From Oscillospiraceae bacterium (GTDB lineage Bacteria; Bacillota; Clostridia; Oscillospirales; Acutalibacteraceae): 33,460 nucleotides of DNA. The notes beneath the pieces were generated by a model, which saw only the letters and a list, made by a program, of their open reading frames with translations, did no database searches and had not been told where the DNA came from. The position numbers and the translations under genes are program-made. The stretch spans positions 1-33,460 of the forward strand of contig CADBBT010000015.1 in the NCBI GenBank assembly GCA_902792985.1, given 5' to 3'. This document shows, one piece after another, positions 25,033 to 33,460 of this stretch (position 1 is the first letter of the stretch; each line of letters begins with the position of its first letter).

Positions 25033-26085
25033 ATGGATGCGGTGAGTTCCGTCTTGAAAGGATTGCTTTTCAAATCAGCCAGAGTTGAACCTGTGGTCAA
25101 CAACAAGAAAAAGGAGACCGATCCGCTGCGTACGCTTTGGCGGCGCAGCGAGGGCCCGATGGTCAACGGAATCGACATCGACTACAGTTACTATTCCCCC
25201 GTTGAAAACGGCGCCGATCCGGCAAAGACCTATCCGCTGGTCGTCATTATGGCCGGCGCGCTGGAGGGCGTTGTTCCGGGCTTTGAGCTTGAAGCGAATT
25301 CGTTGGCGCTTTGGACAGCGGAACGCTATCAGGCAAGGTTCCATAACGGCGCGGCTTTTTTGCTGATTGGCAGAGCGCCGGAGGAGCAAAAGCTCTATTG
25401 GGATTCCTCGCGGGTCGTTTTACCGTTCAAGGCCGCCATTGACGCATTCGTCACCGAGCATTCGCAGGTAGATACGTCCCGTATCTATACCGTCGGCTGG
25501 TGTCTGGGCGGCACAGGCTCGCTGAATCTGCTGTCTTCTTTTCCCGGCTTCTTCGCAGCCGGCTTTGTGATTTCTCCAAGCCGTGCTGCAACAAAAGCAG
25601 AAGCCGAGCTGCTCAACGAAACGCCCGTTTGGCTGATGGGCTGCAAAAGCGACAACTATATTTCCTTTCACAGGATCATACAAAAGAGCTGGACAAGAAT
25701 CAAAACGGCAAATCAAAATCCTTCCGCACTTCGGTTTACGCAGTGTTCAAGCGCACCGGACGTATATCTTGCCGGCGTGATCCCGTTCATTCAAAACCAT
25801 GATATTTGGGACGATCTTGCGGAGGATCTTCATCCTGAAACGAAAAAATGTGAGGGAATGAAAACCGAAACTGGCGCAGGAACTGCCGTTATAAATCCGT
25901 TTGCCATTGAGTGGCTTTCGTCCTTTACAAGAACGGGAAAGGCAGCGCAGGACTGCAAAAAAGAGTGGAAGAAAGATGTTCCTGTTTTGTTTTATGAAAA
26001 GACCGCTGTTCCCCGGCGTGCCCTTGTTGTTTTGATCATGCTGCATTTGCTGGACCGTCTTCACTACATTCAATTATATCACTGA
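25033..26085 (+). CDS. Alpha/beta hydrolase with Cys nucleophile (dienelactone hydrolase/PHB depolymerase-like)
   Basis: 350 residues. The nucleophile elbow reads VGWCLGGTG, with Cys157 where most esterases have Ser, as in dienelactone hydrolases (GxCxGG). Asp207 in GCKSDNY and His256 in QNHDIWDDL are well placed for the rest of the triad, and HDxW is typical of polyhydroxybutyrate-depolymerase/peptidase-like members. The N-terminus has no signal peptide, so it probably acts in the cytoplasm. The C-terminal 20 residues are hydrophobic (ALVVLIMLHLLDRL), perhaps a membrane contact. I chose the ATG at 25033, downstream of a promoter and GGAAGTGG, over the longer frame from 24883. The acyl-ligase gene follows 43 bases later. 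The substrate is unknown. Confidence 0.78.
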   Translation: MDAVSSVLKGLLFKSARVEPVVNNKKKETDPLRTLWRRSEGPMVNGIDIDYSYYSPVENGADPAKTYPLVVIMAGALEGVVPGFELEANSLALWTAERYQARFHNGAAFLLIGRAPEEQKLYWDSSRVVLPFKAAIDAFVTEHSQVDTSRIYTVGWCLGGTGSLNLLSSFPGFFAAGFVISPSRAATKAEAELLNETPVWLMGCKSDNYISFHRIIQKSWTRIKTANQNPSALRFTQCSSAPDVYLAGVIPFIQNHDIWDDLAEDLHPETKKCEGMKTETGAGTAVINPFAIEWLSSFTRTGKAAQDCKKEWKKDVPVLFYEKTAVPRRALVVLIMLHLLDRLHYIQLYH

Positions 26086-26128
26086 AACTTGAAAAAACGC
26101 AAAAGGATATACAAAGGAGTTTGGATTT

Positions 26129-27787
26129 ATGCTTCCAGCTGTTGAAAACTGCAACTGCTACGAATACCTGAAAAAATGCACCGGGATTTACGACGATGTC
26201 TATATGATGCAGCATTTCGGCGTCAAATACCGAAAGAGCGAAATGTTCCGAGATATCGACGCGCTGTCGTCCTATTTTCAGAACGAATTGGGGCTTCGCC
26301 GCGGTGACGTTTTTACGTTGTTTACGACAACAACGATGCAGGGCATTCTTTCGTTTTACGCACTGAATCAGATCGGCGTCATCGCCAACATTGTGCATCC
26401 GCTCATGTCCCCTGAATACTTGAAAAAAATGCTTCGGGATGTCAATGCAAAAGGCGTGATGATTCTGGATCTGCTTTCAAAAGACCATGTAAAAACGATT
26501 AACGATTCCGGTTTGCCCTGCATCGTTTGTTCTTCGTCCGATTATGCACAGGGAATCAAAAAGCATGGCACAAGGGCAGGTGAGGCGATGCTCAAGGCTG
26601 TTTTTCCGAAGTTTAAAAACGCCGTGCGTTACCGTGATGTGGTTCAAACGCGCCAAAACTTTTCTCCCGTCTGCGACAACGCGAACGATATTGCAATGTA
26701 TCTCAACGGCGGCGGAACGACCGGAAAAAGCAAGACTATCAAGTTGACCTCCCGCGCAACAAACGAGCTGGTACAGCGCGTGTCCGACCTTGACGAGATC
26801 CACATTCCCGGTGAAGAAGCTGAAATCATCGTGCTGCCGATGTTTCACTGTTTCGGTATCACGCTGGCCATCCACATGGCCTTGTGCAATTCCGCAAGGA
26901 TCATTCCCATGATGCAATTTGACGCACGGCTCTTCAATCGTTTGGCAAAGAACAATCTTGTGGTCGGCTACGGCGGTATCCCGCTGATGTTCCAAAAGCT
27001 GATGCGGGAAAAACACTTTGACGGCCCGTGGCTGAAAAACGTGCGGTTGATGTTCTGCGGCGGCGACGATATTACCGAGCACTTTTTGGAAGAATTCAAC
27101 GGCTATTATGAAAAATGGGGCGCTGTCGGCAGACTGCGTCAGGGCTACGGACTGACAGAGATCGGCTCCGTATGCACAACCAACACCAACACCGATTTCA
27201 AGCCGGGCTCCATCGGCAAGGCGCTGCGCGGCGTGACCGTGCAGATTTGGGACGACGACCACCGTGAAGTGCCGAACGGCAAGATCGGTGAAATCGTCAT
27301 TTCGGGTCCGACGATCATGTCAGGGTACTATGTGAAGGATGGACCCGAGGATTTGGGATTGTATACGGACGAGAACGGAACAAAGTGGGTGCTCTCCGGC
27401 GATCTCGGGTATCGTGACGACGACGGCTTTTTCTTCTTTTGCGGCAGAAAAAAACGGGTCATCATCATTGCCGGCTATAATGTTTATCCGAATGATCTTG
27501 AAAAGAAGCTGTCGGAACTGTATTTCATCAAAGAGGCTTGTGCCGTGCAGGGCTGGCAGGGAGACCGCAGTATCGTCCGACTGTATGTATCTCTGAAGCA
27601 AGAAGGCGACAGAGAAGCATATGAAGACCTGATCCGCAAAACCGCAGAACTGTCTTTCTCCAAGTTTTATGTGCCGCGTGAAATCGTTTTTTTGAAAGAA
27701 TTGCCGCAGACGCCGTTGATGAAGGTTGATTTCATGAAACTGACGCAGCAAAAGCCCGGCGACAGTGTTTTCGGCGTCACGAGATAA
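26129..27787 (+). CDS. AMP-dependent acyl-CoA synthetase/ligase
   Basis: 552 residues. Adenylate-forming enzyme motifs are complete: YLNGGGTTGKSKTI (192-204), QGYGLTE (339-345), SGDLGYRDDDG (423-433), CGRKKRVII (438-446) and the C-terminal catalytic Lys532 in TPLMKVD. It would activate a carboxylic acid with ATP to the acyl-AMP and probably transfer it to CoA. The usual SGTTG of the P-loop is GGGTTG here. The substrate is not predictable from sequence. AAAGGAG precedes the ATG. It shares a transcript with the Cys-hydrolase and ends at a good terminator. Together with the secreted lipase this suggests acyl release followed by activation (inference). Confidence 0.9.
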   Translation: MLPAVENCNCYEYLKKCTGIYDDVYMMQHFGVKYRKSEMFRDIDALSSYFQNELGLRRGDVFTLFTTTTMQGILSFYALNQIGVIANIVHPLMSPEYLKKMLRDVNAKGVMILDLLSKDHVKTINDSGLPCIVCSSSDYAQGIKKHGTRAGEAMLKAVFPKFKNAVRYRDVVQTRQNFSPVCDNANDIAMYLNGGGTTGKSKTIKLTSRATNELVQRVSDLDEIHIPGEEAEIIVLPMFHCFGITLAIHMALCNSARIIPMMQFDARLFNRLAKNNLVVGYGGIPLMFQKLMREKHFDGPWLKNVRLMFCGGDDITEHFLEEFNGYYEKWGAVGRLRQGYGLTEIGSVCTTNTNTDFKPGSIGKALRGVTVQIWDDDHREVPNGKIGEIVISGPTIMSGYYVKDGPEDLGLYTDENGTKWVLSGDLGYRDDDGFFFFCGRKKRVIIIAGYNVYPNDLEKKLSELYFIKEACAVQGWQGDRSIVRLYVSLKQEGDREAYEDLIRKTAELSFSKFYVPREIVFLKELPQTPLMKVDFMKLTQQKPGDSVFGVTR

Positions 27788-27813
27788 CAAACATAATGGA
27801 TTGCACTTTGCAC

Positions 27814-27848
27814 AAGTCGTTTCTGAAAAGAAGCGGCTTTCTTTTTTT
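27814..27848 (+). terminator. Intrinsic terminator of the hydrolase-ligase operon
   Basis: An 11-base stem with two GU pairs (27814-27824 with 27829-27839), a GAAA tetraloop and a U run to 27848, 25 bases after the ligase stop. Confidence 0.75.
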
Positions 27849-27904
27849 GCCTTTTTTCGGCCGGTTTGAAAGCTTAATATTTTTTGATCGTAAAAAAGCT
27901 TGGC

Positions 27905-28130
27905 AAAATGGCTGATTCTGTCCTTATTAGTGGAAGGGCTTTTCCAACCGTCAAAAAAATCTCATTTTTTTCAAGAAAAAACTGAAAAAGGCTCAATTTT
28001 TGGGGTCGAAATGTCCTTATATATGGAGTGACTTTTTTCAGCTCCGAAAAAATCTTGAACTATTTTTCAAATAAGGGTCACCAAAACAGCCGTTTTTGTC
28101 CTGATTAGTAGGAGGTGTTTTTCTCCGGCC
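27905..28130 (+). repeat. Three imperfect tandem repeats, period about 90 bases (iteron-like)
   Basis: Copies centre on TGTCCTTATTAGTGGAAGGG (27919), ATGTCCTTATATATGGAGTG (28011) and TTGTCCTGATTAGTAGGAGG (28097), each followed by a T-rich tract. Copies 1 and 3 match over about 55 bases, including a following CCG and A run. The region is very AT-rich and has no supported gene. It lies upstream of the AAA ATPase gene, so a replication or copy-control role is plausible. Confidence 0.6.
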
Positions 28131-28199
28131 GGTAAAAAAACGAAAAAACTTTTGAAAAATCCACAAAAAATGTCCAATGGGAAAGTGAAGGGACGTTTG

Positions 28200-28620
28200 A
28201 AACCTTGACAACTGAATATCAAAAGCCTGCGTACATTCCTTGTATGCCGAGCCCGCACAGCGGTACGCCGAGACAATGTCGAAACGGAGTTTCCGTTTCC
28301 TTGTAAAGCGTATAGCGAGAATCCCGGCTGTGAAGATCGGAGTTGCACCCGATTCGGCGACGACCCATGCAAGGCACAATGATACATCGAAAATCGGTTT
28401 GCGTGAAGCGGAGATTTTTCGAGTTGCAATTGTGCGAGACAAGGCGCTGATCGCAGGGCGGGCTTTTCGCCCGCACAAGATCGGCAACGCAGGATCGCAC
28501 GGTTTCAGCCGAAAAAGAACGCTTTGACGCAAATCGTTTTTCGATCAAATCGAGCGTCCGGCGCGAAAGGCGGGAGGGTGGAATTCCCATGGAGACGGTG
28601 CAACCGTCCGCGCAGGCTTT
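28200..28620. other. GC-richer, hairpin-rich segment without a gene
   Basis: This stretch separates two repeat arrays and differs in base composition from both. It has several inverted repeats: GAAACGGA/TCCGTTTC near 28275-28295, a nested GCACAAT...ATTGTGC enclosing CGAAAATC...GATTTTTCG at about 28374-28436, and GGGCGGG/CCCGC around 28456-28472. Open frames here on both strands have no ribosome site and no recognisable protein pattern. It could be a structured RNA, an origin region or decayed DNA; I cannot decide. Confidence 0.4.
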
Positions 28621-28664
28621 CAAAAATCGTAGACAAATGTAGAACTTCTTGTCGAAAAAGCAAA

Positions 28665-28815
28665 ATTTTTCAGTACAAACGGGAAATGAGTTCCAAATAG
28701 GTATTAGAGGGGAATTTTTTCTTTGGACAAAATGAAATAGAGTCAGGAATAGATAGTGGAAGGAAAAAGTTTGTCCCAAATCGAAAACCAGTCAGTAATA
28801 AGTAGTAGAAGGAGA
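28665..28815 (+). repeat. Three imperfect tandem repeats, period about 48 bases (iteron-like)
   Basis: Units end in AATAGGTATTAGAGG (about 28696-28710), GGAATAGATAGTGGAAGG (28746-28763) and GTAATAAGTAGTAGAAGG (28795-28812). The first interval shares TTTGGACAAAATGAAA and the next TTTGTCCCAAATCGAAA, so the whole unit repeats, not just the core. The core TAGT(A/G)GAAGG is related to the repeats at 27905-28130. The spacing and place before a RepA-like gene suggest replication iterons. Confidence 0.55.
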
Positions 28816-28984
28816 AATGCCGAAAACCGGCTTTTGAATAGAAATCGCCCAAACGACCTGTGCATCGTCTGCCGAAATCCTATTCAATAACGATACAAAA
28901 ACACGGGGTAAGGGCCGATGAAAAAAGCCGAAAATCGGGGGTCTCTCCGAAACTTGAAAAAATCCAAAGGAGTGAAAAAGCCTT

Positions 28985-29287
28985 ACGTCACGAGCCGAAA
29001 AAGAAACCACCATCAGCTACGTCCACGGCGAGGACGAAATCCAAATCCGCAGCTGGGACAAGCACCTGAACGCCGCCATCCGCAAGCTGAAAGCGGATGA
29101 GCCGGAGACCGTCTGGATCAACGAAGACGATGTCGAGACCGGCTTTCTCTGGGCGGCAGTCAAACGCGGACACTTGACTTTCCGCACCGTCCGCACACCG
29201 AGTGACCGAAGCCGCGCGGCGATGTCCGAAGCCGGCAAACAGCACACCGGCAACCTGAAGCATCAAAAAGATAAAGCGCCGCCGTAG
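28985..29287 (+). CDS. Small mobile-element protein, start codon unresolved
   Basis: An open frame to the TAG at 29285 reads TSRAEKETTISYVHGEDEIQ, then IRSWDKHLNAAIRKLKADEP, then a C-terminus with RTPSDRSRAAMSEAGKQH. It resembles a small accessory protein common in Firmicutes conjugative and mobilizable elements, with an (R/A)EKET start and a PK/SxR-type end; I do not know its role. AAAGGAG lies at 28966-28972, but no ATG, GTG or TTG is in frame between it and the conserved start, only CTT-ACG, and an in-frame TGA lies at about 28973. It may have lost its start codon or use a non-standard one. About 100 residues. The next gene follows 44 bases later with its own ribosome site. Confidence 0.55.
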   Translation, partial: TSRAEKETTISYVHGEDEIQIRSWDKHLNAAIRKLKADEPETVWINEDDVETGFLWAAVKRGHLTFRTVRTPSDRSRAAMSEAGKQHTGNLKHQKDKAPP

Positions 29288-29331
29288 CGACGCGGTAATC
29301 TGTCAAAAGCCAAAATGAAGGAGGTGAACTC

Positions 29332-30381
29332 ATGAACCAAAACATAACCAAACTATCGTCCATATCAACAGGCAACCTTGCTCCGCTGCACCCACCGGAC
29401 GCCGCTGCGCTGGAAACGAAATCGTTATCCGAATTGTATGAAAACGCCTTTCTCTCCGGTCGGTCGATTATCTTAGATCTGCTCTTCCCCGGCGTGTATC
29501 TTTTGGTCGGCGACGCTAAAATCGGCAAGAGTTTTCTTGCATCGCAGCTCGCGTTTTGCGTTGCAAGCGGAGTACCGTTTTGGGATAAGGCCGTCGCAAA
29601 GAGCACCGTTCTTTACCTCGCGCTGGAAGATCAGTATTCGCGCATTCAGCAGCGGATGTATCAGATGTTCGGTACGGAAGAAAGCGCCGATCTGCACTTC
29701 GCTGTTCATGCAAATCTGCTTGGCGACGGTCTGGAAAGGCAACTGGAGACGTTCGTGTCTGCGCATGAAACCACGCGACTGATCATTGTCGATACGCTGC
29801 AAAAAATTCGCGGCAGTGCTGATGCGTACAGCTACGCAAAAGATTATGAAGTCATTTCCAGACTGAAAGCTTTTGCTGAAAAGCATGCGCTTTGCCTGTT
29901 GTTCATCCATCATACGCGCAAACAAAACAGCAGCGACCCGTTCGGAAAGATCAACGGCACGACCGGGTTGCTTGGCGCGTCGGACGGCGTCTGGCTGCTG
30001 ACCAAAGACTGTCGGACAAGCAACCTTGCGACGCTGGAAATCTCCGGTCGGGATCAGCCGGATACGAAGATTCTATTGGAACGCGATCCCGAAACACTGC
30101 GTTGGAATCTCGTCAGCTTTGAAACCGAACTTTGGAAAATGCCGCCCGATCCGTTGCTGGTTTTGCTCACTGAAAAACTGAACGAAATTGGCGGAAATTG
30201 GAGCGGCACGGCGACCGAACTGGCAACTTTTCTCGGTACGGATTTGAAACCGAACACGCTCAGCATGAAGCTCAATGTCAATGCTTCGACATTGTTGCAT
30301 GACTTCAAGATCAGCGTCCGCACCAGCCGCAATCACGATGGTCGCCGGATCGAATTACAGCGGGTCGGTGACGATCCGTGA
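29332..30381 (+). CDS. RepA-like AAA ATPase (AAA_25, DnaB/RecA-type helicase fold)
   Basis: 349 residues. Walker A GDAKIGKS (60-67), a strand LALEDQYSRIQQRM typical of RepA/AAA_25 proteins, Walker B LIIVDTLQKIRG (150-161) and LLFIHHTRK with the sensor-like HH are all present. A final 90-residue region (about 265-349) may be a winged-helix DNA-binding part. Such proteins act as replicative helicases of small plasmids and mobilizable elements. AAGGAGGTG precedes the ATG. The gene follows the iteron-like arrays and precedes the oriT-like region. Its stop codon lies within the GTGACGA repeats. Confidence 0.85.
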   Translation: MNQNITKLSSISTGNLAPLHPPDAAALETKSLSELYENAFLSGRSIILDLLFPGVYLLVGDAKIGKSFLASQLAFCVASGVPFWDKAVAKSTVLYLALEDQYSRIQQRMYQMFGTEESADLHFAVHANLLGDGLERQLETFVSAHETTRLIIVDTLQKIRGSADAYSYAKDYEVISRLKAFAEKHALCLLFIHHTRKQNSSDPFGKINGTTGLLGASDGVWLLTKDCRTSNLATLEISGRDQPDTKILLERDPETLRWNLVSFETELWKMPPDPLLVLLTEKLNEIGGNWSGTATELATFLGTDLKPNTLSMKLNVNASTLLHDFKISVRTSRNHDGRRIELQRVGDDP

Positions 30382-30432
30382 CGACGGTGACGACGAAAAA
30401 CAGGTGTGCAAAATGATCGTCACCATCGTCAC
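30368..30432 (+). repeat. GTGACGA repeat cluster (three direct, two inverted)
   Basis: GTGACGA occurs at 30368, 30378 and 30387, spaced 10 and 9 bases. Its complement TCGTCAC occurs at 30417 and 30426, spaced 9. The two blocks can pair as a long hairpin. Near-helical spacing suggests a protein-binding site; it overlaps the end of the AAA ATPase gene. Confidence 0.65.
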
Positions 30433-30439
30433 AAAAAGC

Positions 30440-30710
30440 TGAGCCAACATGGCTGCAGACGTTTCCGCGGGGTGCGGGGTACGCTTTTCAAAGGGCAGCC
30501 CTGCCAGGGAGCTGTCACAGACAGCGGGGCAGCGCCCCGGGTCTCACCTGCCGGTTCGGTCGGTGCTTCTGCCGACTGAAGTCGGCAGAGATCGCCACCG
30601 GCGATCCGCACCCCTCGGGGAGCGCAATAGCACCTTTTGATGGCCGTAGGCTGTCAAAAGTGCTTTTGCGTTACTCTTGACAAGAGTAACAGAACCTTTT
30701 GTAAGGTTTG
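30440..30710 (+). other. Palindrome cluster, candidate oriT and mob leader
   Basis: The segment has no gene but has successive inverted repeats. They are a 22-base near-perfect palindrome at 30568-30589 (TCTGCCGACT / AGTCGGCAGA), GATCGCC-ACC-GGCGATC at 30590-30606, AGCAC(C)TTTTGA with TCAAAAGTGCT at 30629-30664, a 10-base perfect repeat with one central base at 30670-30690, and AACCTT-TTGT-AAGGTT at 30693-30708. MobV relaxases act at palindromic oriT sites just upstream of their own gene, which is where this lies. The exact nick site is not identified. Confidence 0.6.
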
Positions 30711-30724
30711 TAGATTGTAAAAGA

Positions 30725-31927
30725 ATGAAGAAAGGACGTGGTGCTATAGAACGAAGCATCAGCATCATGGTCGGCAAAGGCTCGACCAGACACAACAGCC
30801 GCAAGTTCCACGCCAAGAACACCGACCCCGAACGGTCGCATCTAAATGTGGAATATTGCAACGAAAACATCAAGGATGTGTATCACGAATTGTTCGATGA
30901 CGCACTGAAAAACTACAACGAAAAGCAGACGCGCAGTGACCGGATCATCCCCGATTATTACGAAAAGATTCGTTCCGGCAAACAGGAAAAACCGTTCCAT
31001 GAAATCATCGTGCAGATTGGGAACCGGGACGATATGGGCGCAGTGAATTGGGAAGGCGAAGTCGCAAAAAAGATTCTAGATGAATACTATCGGAGCTTCC
31101 GGCAGCGCAATCCGAACCTCCGTGTTTTCTCTGCACATCTGCACATGGATGAGGCGACGCCGCACCTGCACATCGACTTTGTACCGTTTACCACCGGCAG
31201 CAAACGCGGCCTTGAAACGCGCGTTTCTCTGAAACAGGCACTGGCCGCGCAGGGCTTTCTTGGCGGCTCCAAACGTGATACGGAATGGAACCAATGGGTA
31301 CGGTCCGAAAAGGAATTCCTCTCCGACATCATGCAAGATCATGGAATCTTTTGGAATCAAAAAAGTACGCAGGAAAAACACCTGTCGGTGGAAGATTACA
31401 AGCTGCAGGAACGTCAGCGCGACATTCAAAAAGCGGAAGCGAAACTGGAAGAAGTACAAGCCGATTTACGCTCCGCAAAGAAGCGAGTTGAAGTCTATGA
31501 AGATTGGGAAAAGGAACTCGGTTCGGTCACGCGCGACCTTGCCGACGAGCCGGAGTACCAGCTCCCGGAACCGCCTGCGATGATGTCGGCGAAGAAGTAC
31601 AAAACGACGTTCGTGGAGCCGCTGATTTCCAAATTAAAGGAACTGATTCGCAAATTGCTGTCCCGCATTTTTGAACAGCGCAGTTACTATGAGAGCCGTT
31701 TGGCGCAGGCGGAATCCTATCAAAAACGCTACCGACAGATGGAACAGAATTACAATGCTGTGAAAGATGAAGTTGAACGCTTGAAGCCTTATGCGCAGGA
31801 GGATAGATTCCTTCGTCGGGTCTACGGAGACGTCAAAATCACGCAGATGGTAAATCAAAAGCTCCAACAGAAAAAGGATCATGCAAGATTGTATCGTAAC
31901 AGCGGTTACGATAGAGATGGGAGGTGA
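30725..31927 (+). CDS. MobV-family relaxase (Mob/Pre plasmid recombination enzyme, TnpZ-like)
   Basis: 400 residues. The N-terminal motif SISIMVGKGSTRHNSRKFHAKN and the metal-binding HLHMDEATPHLHID (138-151) define the MobV/Pre relaxase family, related to TnpZ of Tn4451. It would nick oriT and lead transfer of the element with the help of a conjugative machinery supplied elsewhere. The C-terminal half is a long coiled coil (about 235-390). I chose the ATG at 30725; an in-frame TTG at 30677 lies inside the palindrome. The ribosome site is weak (TAAAAG). The stop TGA overlaps the ribosome site of the next gene. Confidence 0.9.
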   Translation: MKKGRGAIERSISIMVGKGSTRHNSRKFHAKNTDPERSHLNVEYCNENIKDVYHELFDDALKNYNEKQTRSDRIIPDYYEKIRSGKQEKPFHEIIVQIGNRDDMGAVNWEGEVAKKILDEYYRSFRQRNPNLRVFSAHLHMDEATPHLHIDFVPFTTGSKRGLETRVSLKQALAAQGFLGGSKRDTEWNQWVRSEKEFLSDIMQDHGIFWNQKSTQEKHLSVEDYKLQERQRDIQKAEAKLEEVQADLRSAKKRVEVYEDWEKELGSVTRDLADEPEYQLPEPPAMMSAKKYKTTFVEPLISKLKELIRKLLSRIFEQRSYYESRLAQAESYQKRYRQMEQNYNAVKDEVERLKPYAQEDRFLRRVYGDVKITQMVNQKLQQKKDHARLYRNSGYDRDGR

Positions 31928-31932
31928 AGAAA

Positions 31933-32211
31933 ATGAGACTCATCCGTAAAATACGAAGTTTTCTGACAGACTGTACTGCCGCGCTGGAACTGACCGGCAG
32001 AGCGGAAAAAGAATACAACCGTATTATGGCTGAACTCAAAAAGATGACGCCGGAAGAACGTTGGACGGTGTTCCAAAACATGAAGCAGGAGCCGGTTCGT
32101 TTTATGAAAAAGATAGACGGCACGACCTATATCGTCCGTACCTTTTTTCAACCCGACGGCAACGAAACCGTACTGGACCGAGTCGAACAATTTGTTGTCA
32201 GAAATTTGTAA
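31933..32211 (+). CDS. tnpW: TnpW-like transposon protein with N-terminal extension
   Basis: 92 residues. The C-terminal half, MKKIDGTTYIVRTFFQPDGN followed by ETVLDRVEQFV, fits the TnpW family of Tn4451-like elements (a KI..TTY.V...F.......ET...K(V)..L pattern). The N-terminal 50 residues are helical and charged and look like an added segment. GGGAGGTG precedes the ATG at 31933 and overlaps the relaxase stop, so translation is coupled. An in-frame GTG at 31924 lies within the ribosome site and is rejected. The function of TnpW is unknown. Confidence 0.65.
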   Translation: MRLIRKIRSFLTDCTAALELTGRAEKEYNRIMAELKKMTPEERWTVFQNMKQEPVRFMKKIDGTTYIVRTFFQPDGNETVLDRVEQFVVRNL

Positions 32212-32216
32212 ATTCG

Positions 32217-32257
32217 CACTTTAAAGTGTTGAAGTTTTGGCCGGAATGTGGTATGAT
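32217..32257 (+). promoter_or_regulatory. Promoter with 12-base palindrome before the recombinase gene
   Basis: TTGAAG (32229-32234), a 17-base spacer and TATGAT (32252-32257). The perfect palindrome CACTTTAAAGTG (32217-32228) touches the -35 box, a plausible operator position. Confidence 0.6.
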
Positions 32258-32270
32258 AAACCTGTCCTGA

Positions 32271-33460
<1,190 letters not shown>

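Noticed and set aside
28219-28779. Minus-strand frame of 186 codons in the repeat region
   Set aside because: It has no ribosome site and a Ser/Arg/Cys-rich random-looking composition. It crosses the repeat arrays and overlaps equally weak frames on both strands.
27905-28815. Possible CRISPR array
   Set aside because: Repeats are imperfect, spacing is about 90 and 48 bases and the repeat itself extends into the 'spacers'. There are no cas genes.
30449-30640. Plus-strand 63-codon frame in the oriT-like region
   Set aside because: It lies across several palindromes, has no ribosome site and shows no protein-like pattern.

Overview
The window looks like accessory DNA from a Gram-positive gut clostridium, probably Oscillospiraceae/Ruminococcaceae-like. 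The reasons are strong AGGAGG-type ribosome sites, TTGNNN-17-TATAAT-type promoters, small clostridial transposon proteins (TnpV, TnpW, a DUF6809-type protein) and a giant secreted protein of a type seen in gut Firmicutes. The taxonomy is inferred from gene style only. Coding DNA is mostly GC-rich, with conspicuously AT-rich islands: the type I specificity and accessory genes, and the intergenic replicon-like block at 27.8-28.9 kb.

Layout. (1) 1-297: partial tnpV on the minus strand. (2) 389-8251, minus: a tightly packed type I restriction-modification operon in the order hsdM, HEPN-domain gene, hsdS, DUF2971 gene, hsdR. It has its own promoter (8307-8335) and a terminator abutting tnpV. (3) 8404-8485: a tRNA-Ala(GGC)-like gene with an abnormal D-arm. 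Partial copies of its 3' half recur at 17787-17839 and 18135-18170, suggesting repeated island integration at a tRNA-Ala locus. (4) 8561-17578, minus: one gene for a secreted protein of about 3005 residues, with Cys-rich CxxC repeats and about four large degenerate repeats. (5) 17905-18045: a truncated gene stub. (6) 18266-18858: a second tnpV and a DUF6809-like gene.

(7) 18940-21693: an XRE regulator divergent from a PHP-domain phosphoesterase, then a frameshifted 5' relic of a hemolysin-III gene, a TIM-barrel protein and an intact hemolysin III. (8) 21844-27787: a probable lipid/acyl cluster. On the minus strand lie tetR, a secreted lipase-like alpha/beta hydrolase and a CmpB-type membrane protein. 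On the plus strand lie a hydrolase with a Cys nucleophile and an AMP-dependent acyl ligase. (9) 27.8-33.46 kb, plus: a Tn4451/MobV-like mobilizable element running off the window. It has iteron-like repeats, a small element protein, a RepA-like AAA ATPase, an oriT-like palindrome cluster, a Mob/Pre relaxase, a TnpW-like protein and a TnpX-type large serine recombinase.

How the parts work together. The hsd genes form a restriction system, with two extra genes so tightly coupled that they are probably part of the defence module. The lipase, ligase and TetR genes plausibly release, activate and sense acyl compounds. The 28-33 kb genes supply replication or processing, nicking at oriT and site-specific excision for a mobile element. 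The most unusual items are the HEPN/DUF2971-containing type I operon, the giant repeat protein, the tRNA-Ala fragment series and the repeat-rich, possibly structured DNA at 27.9-28.8 kb.
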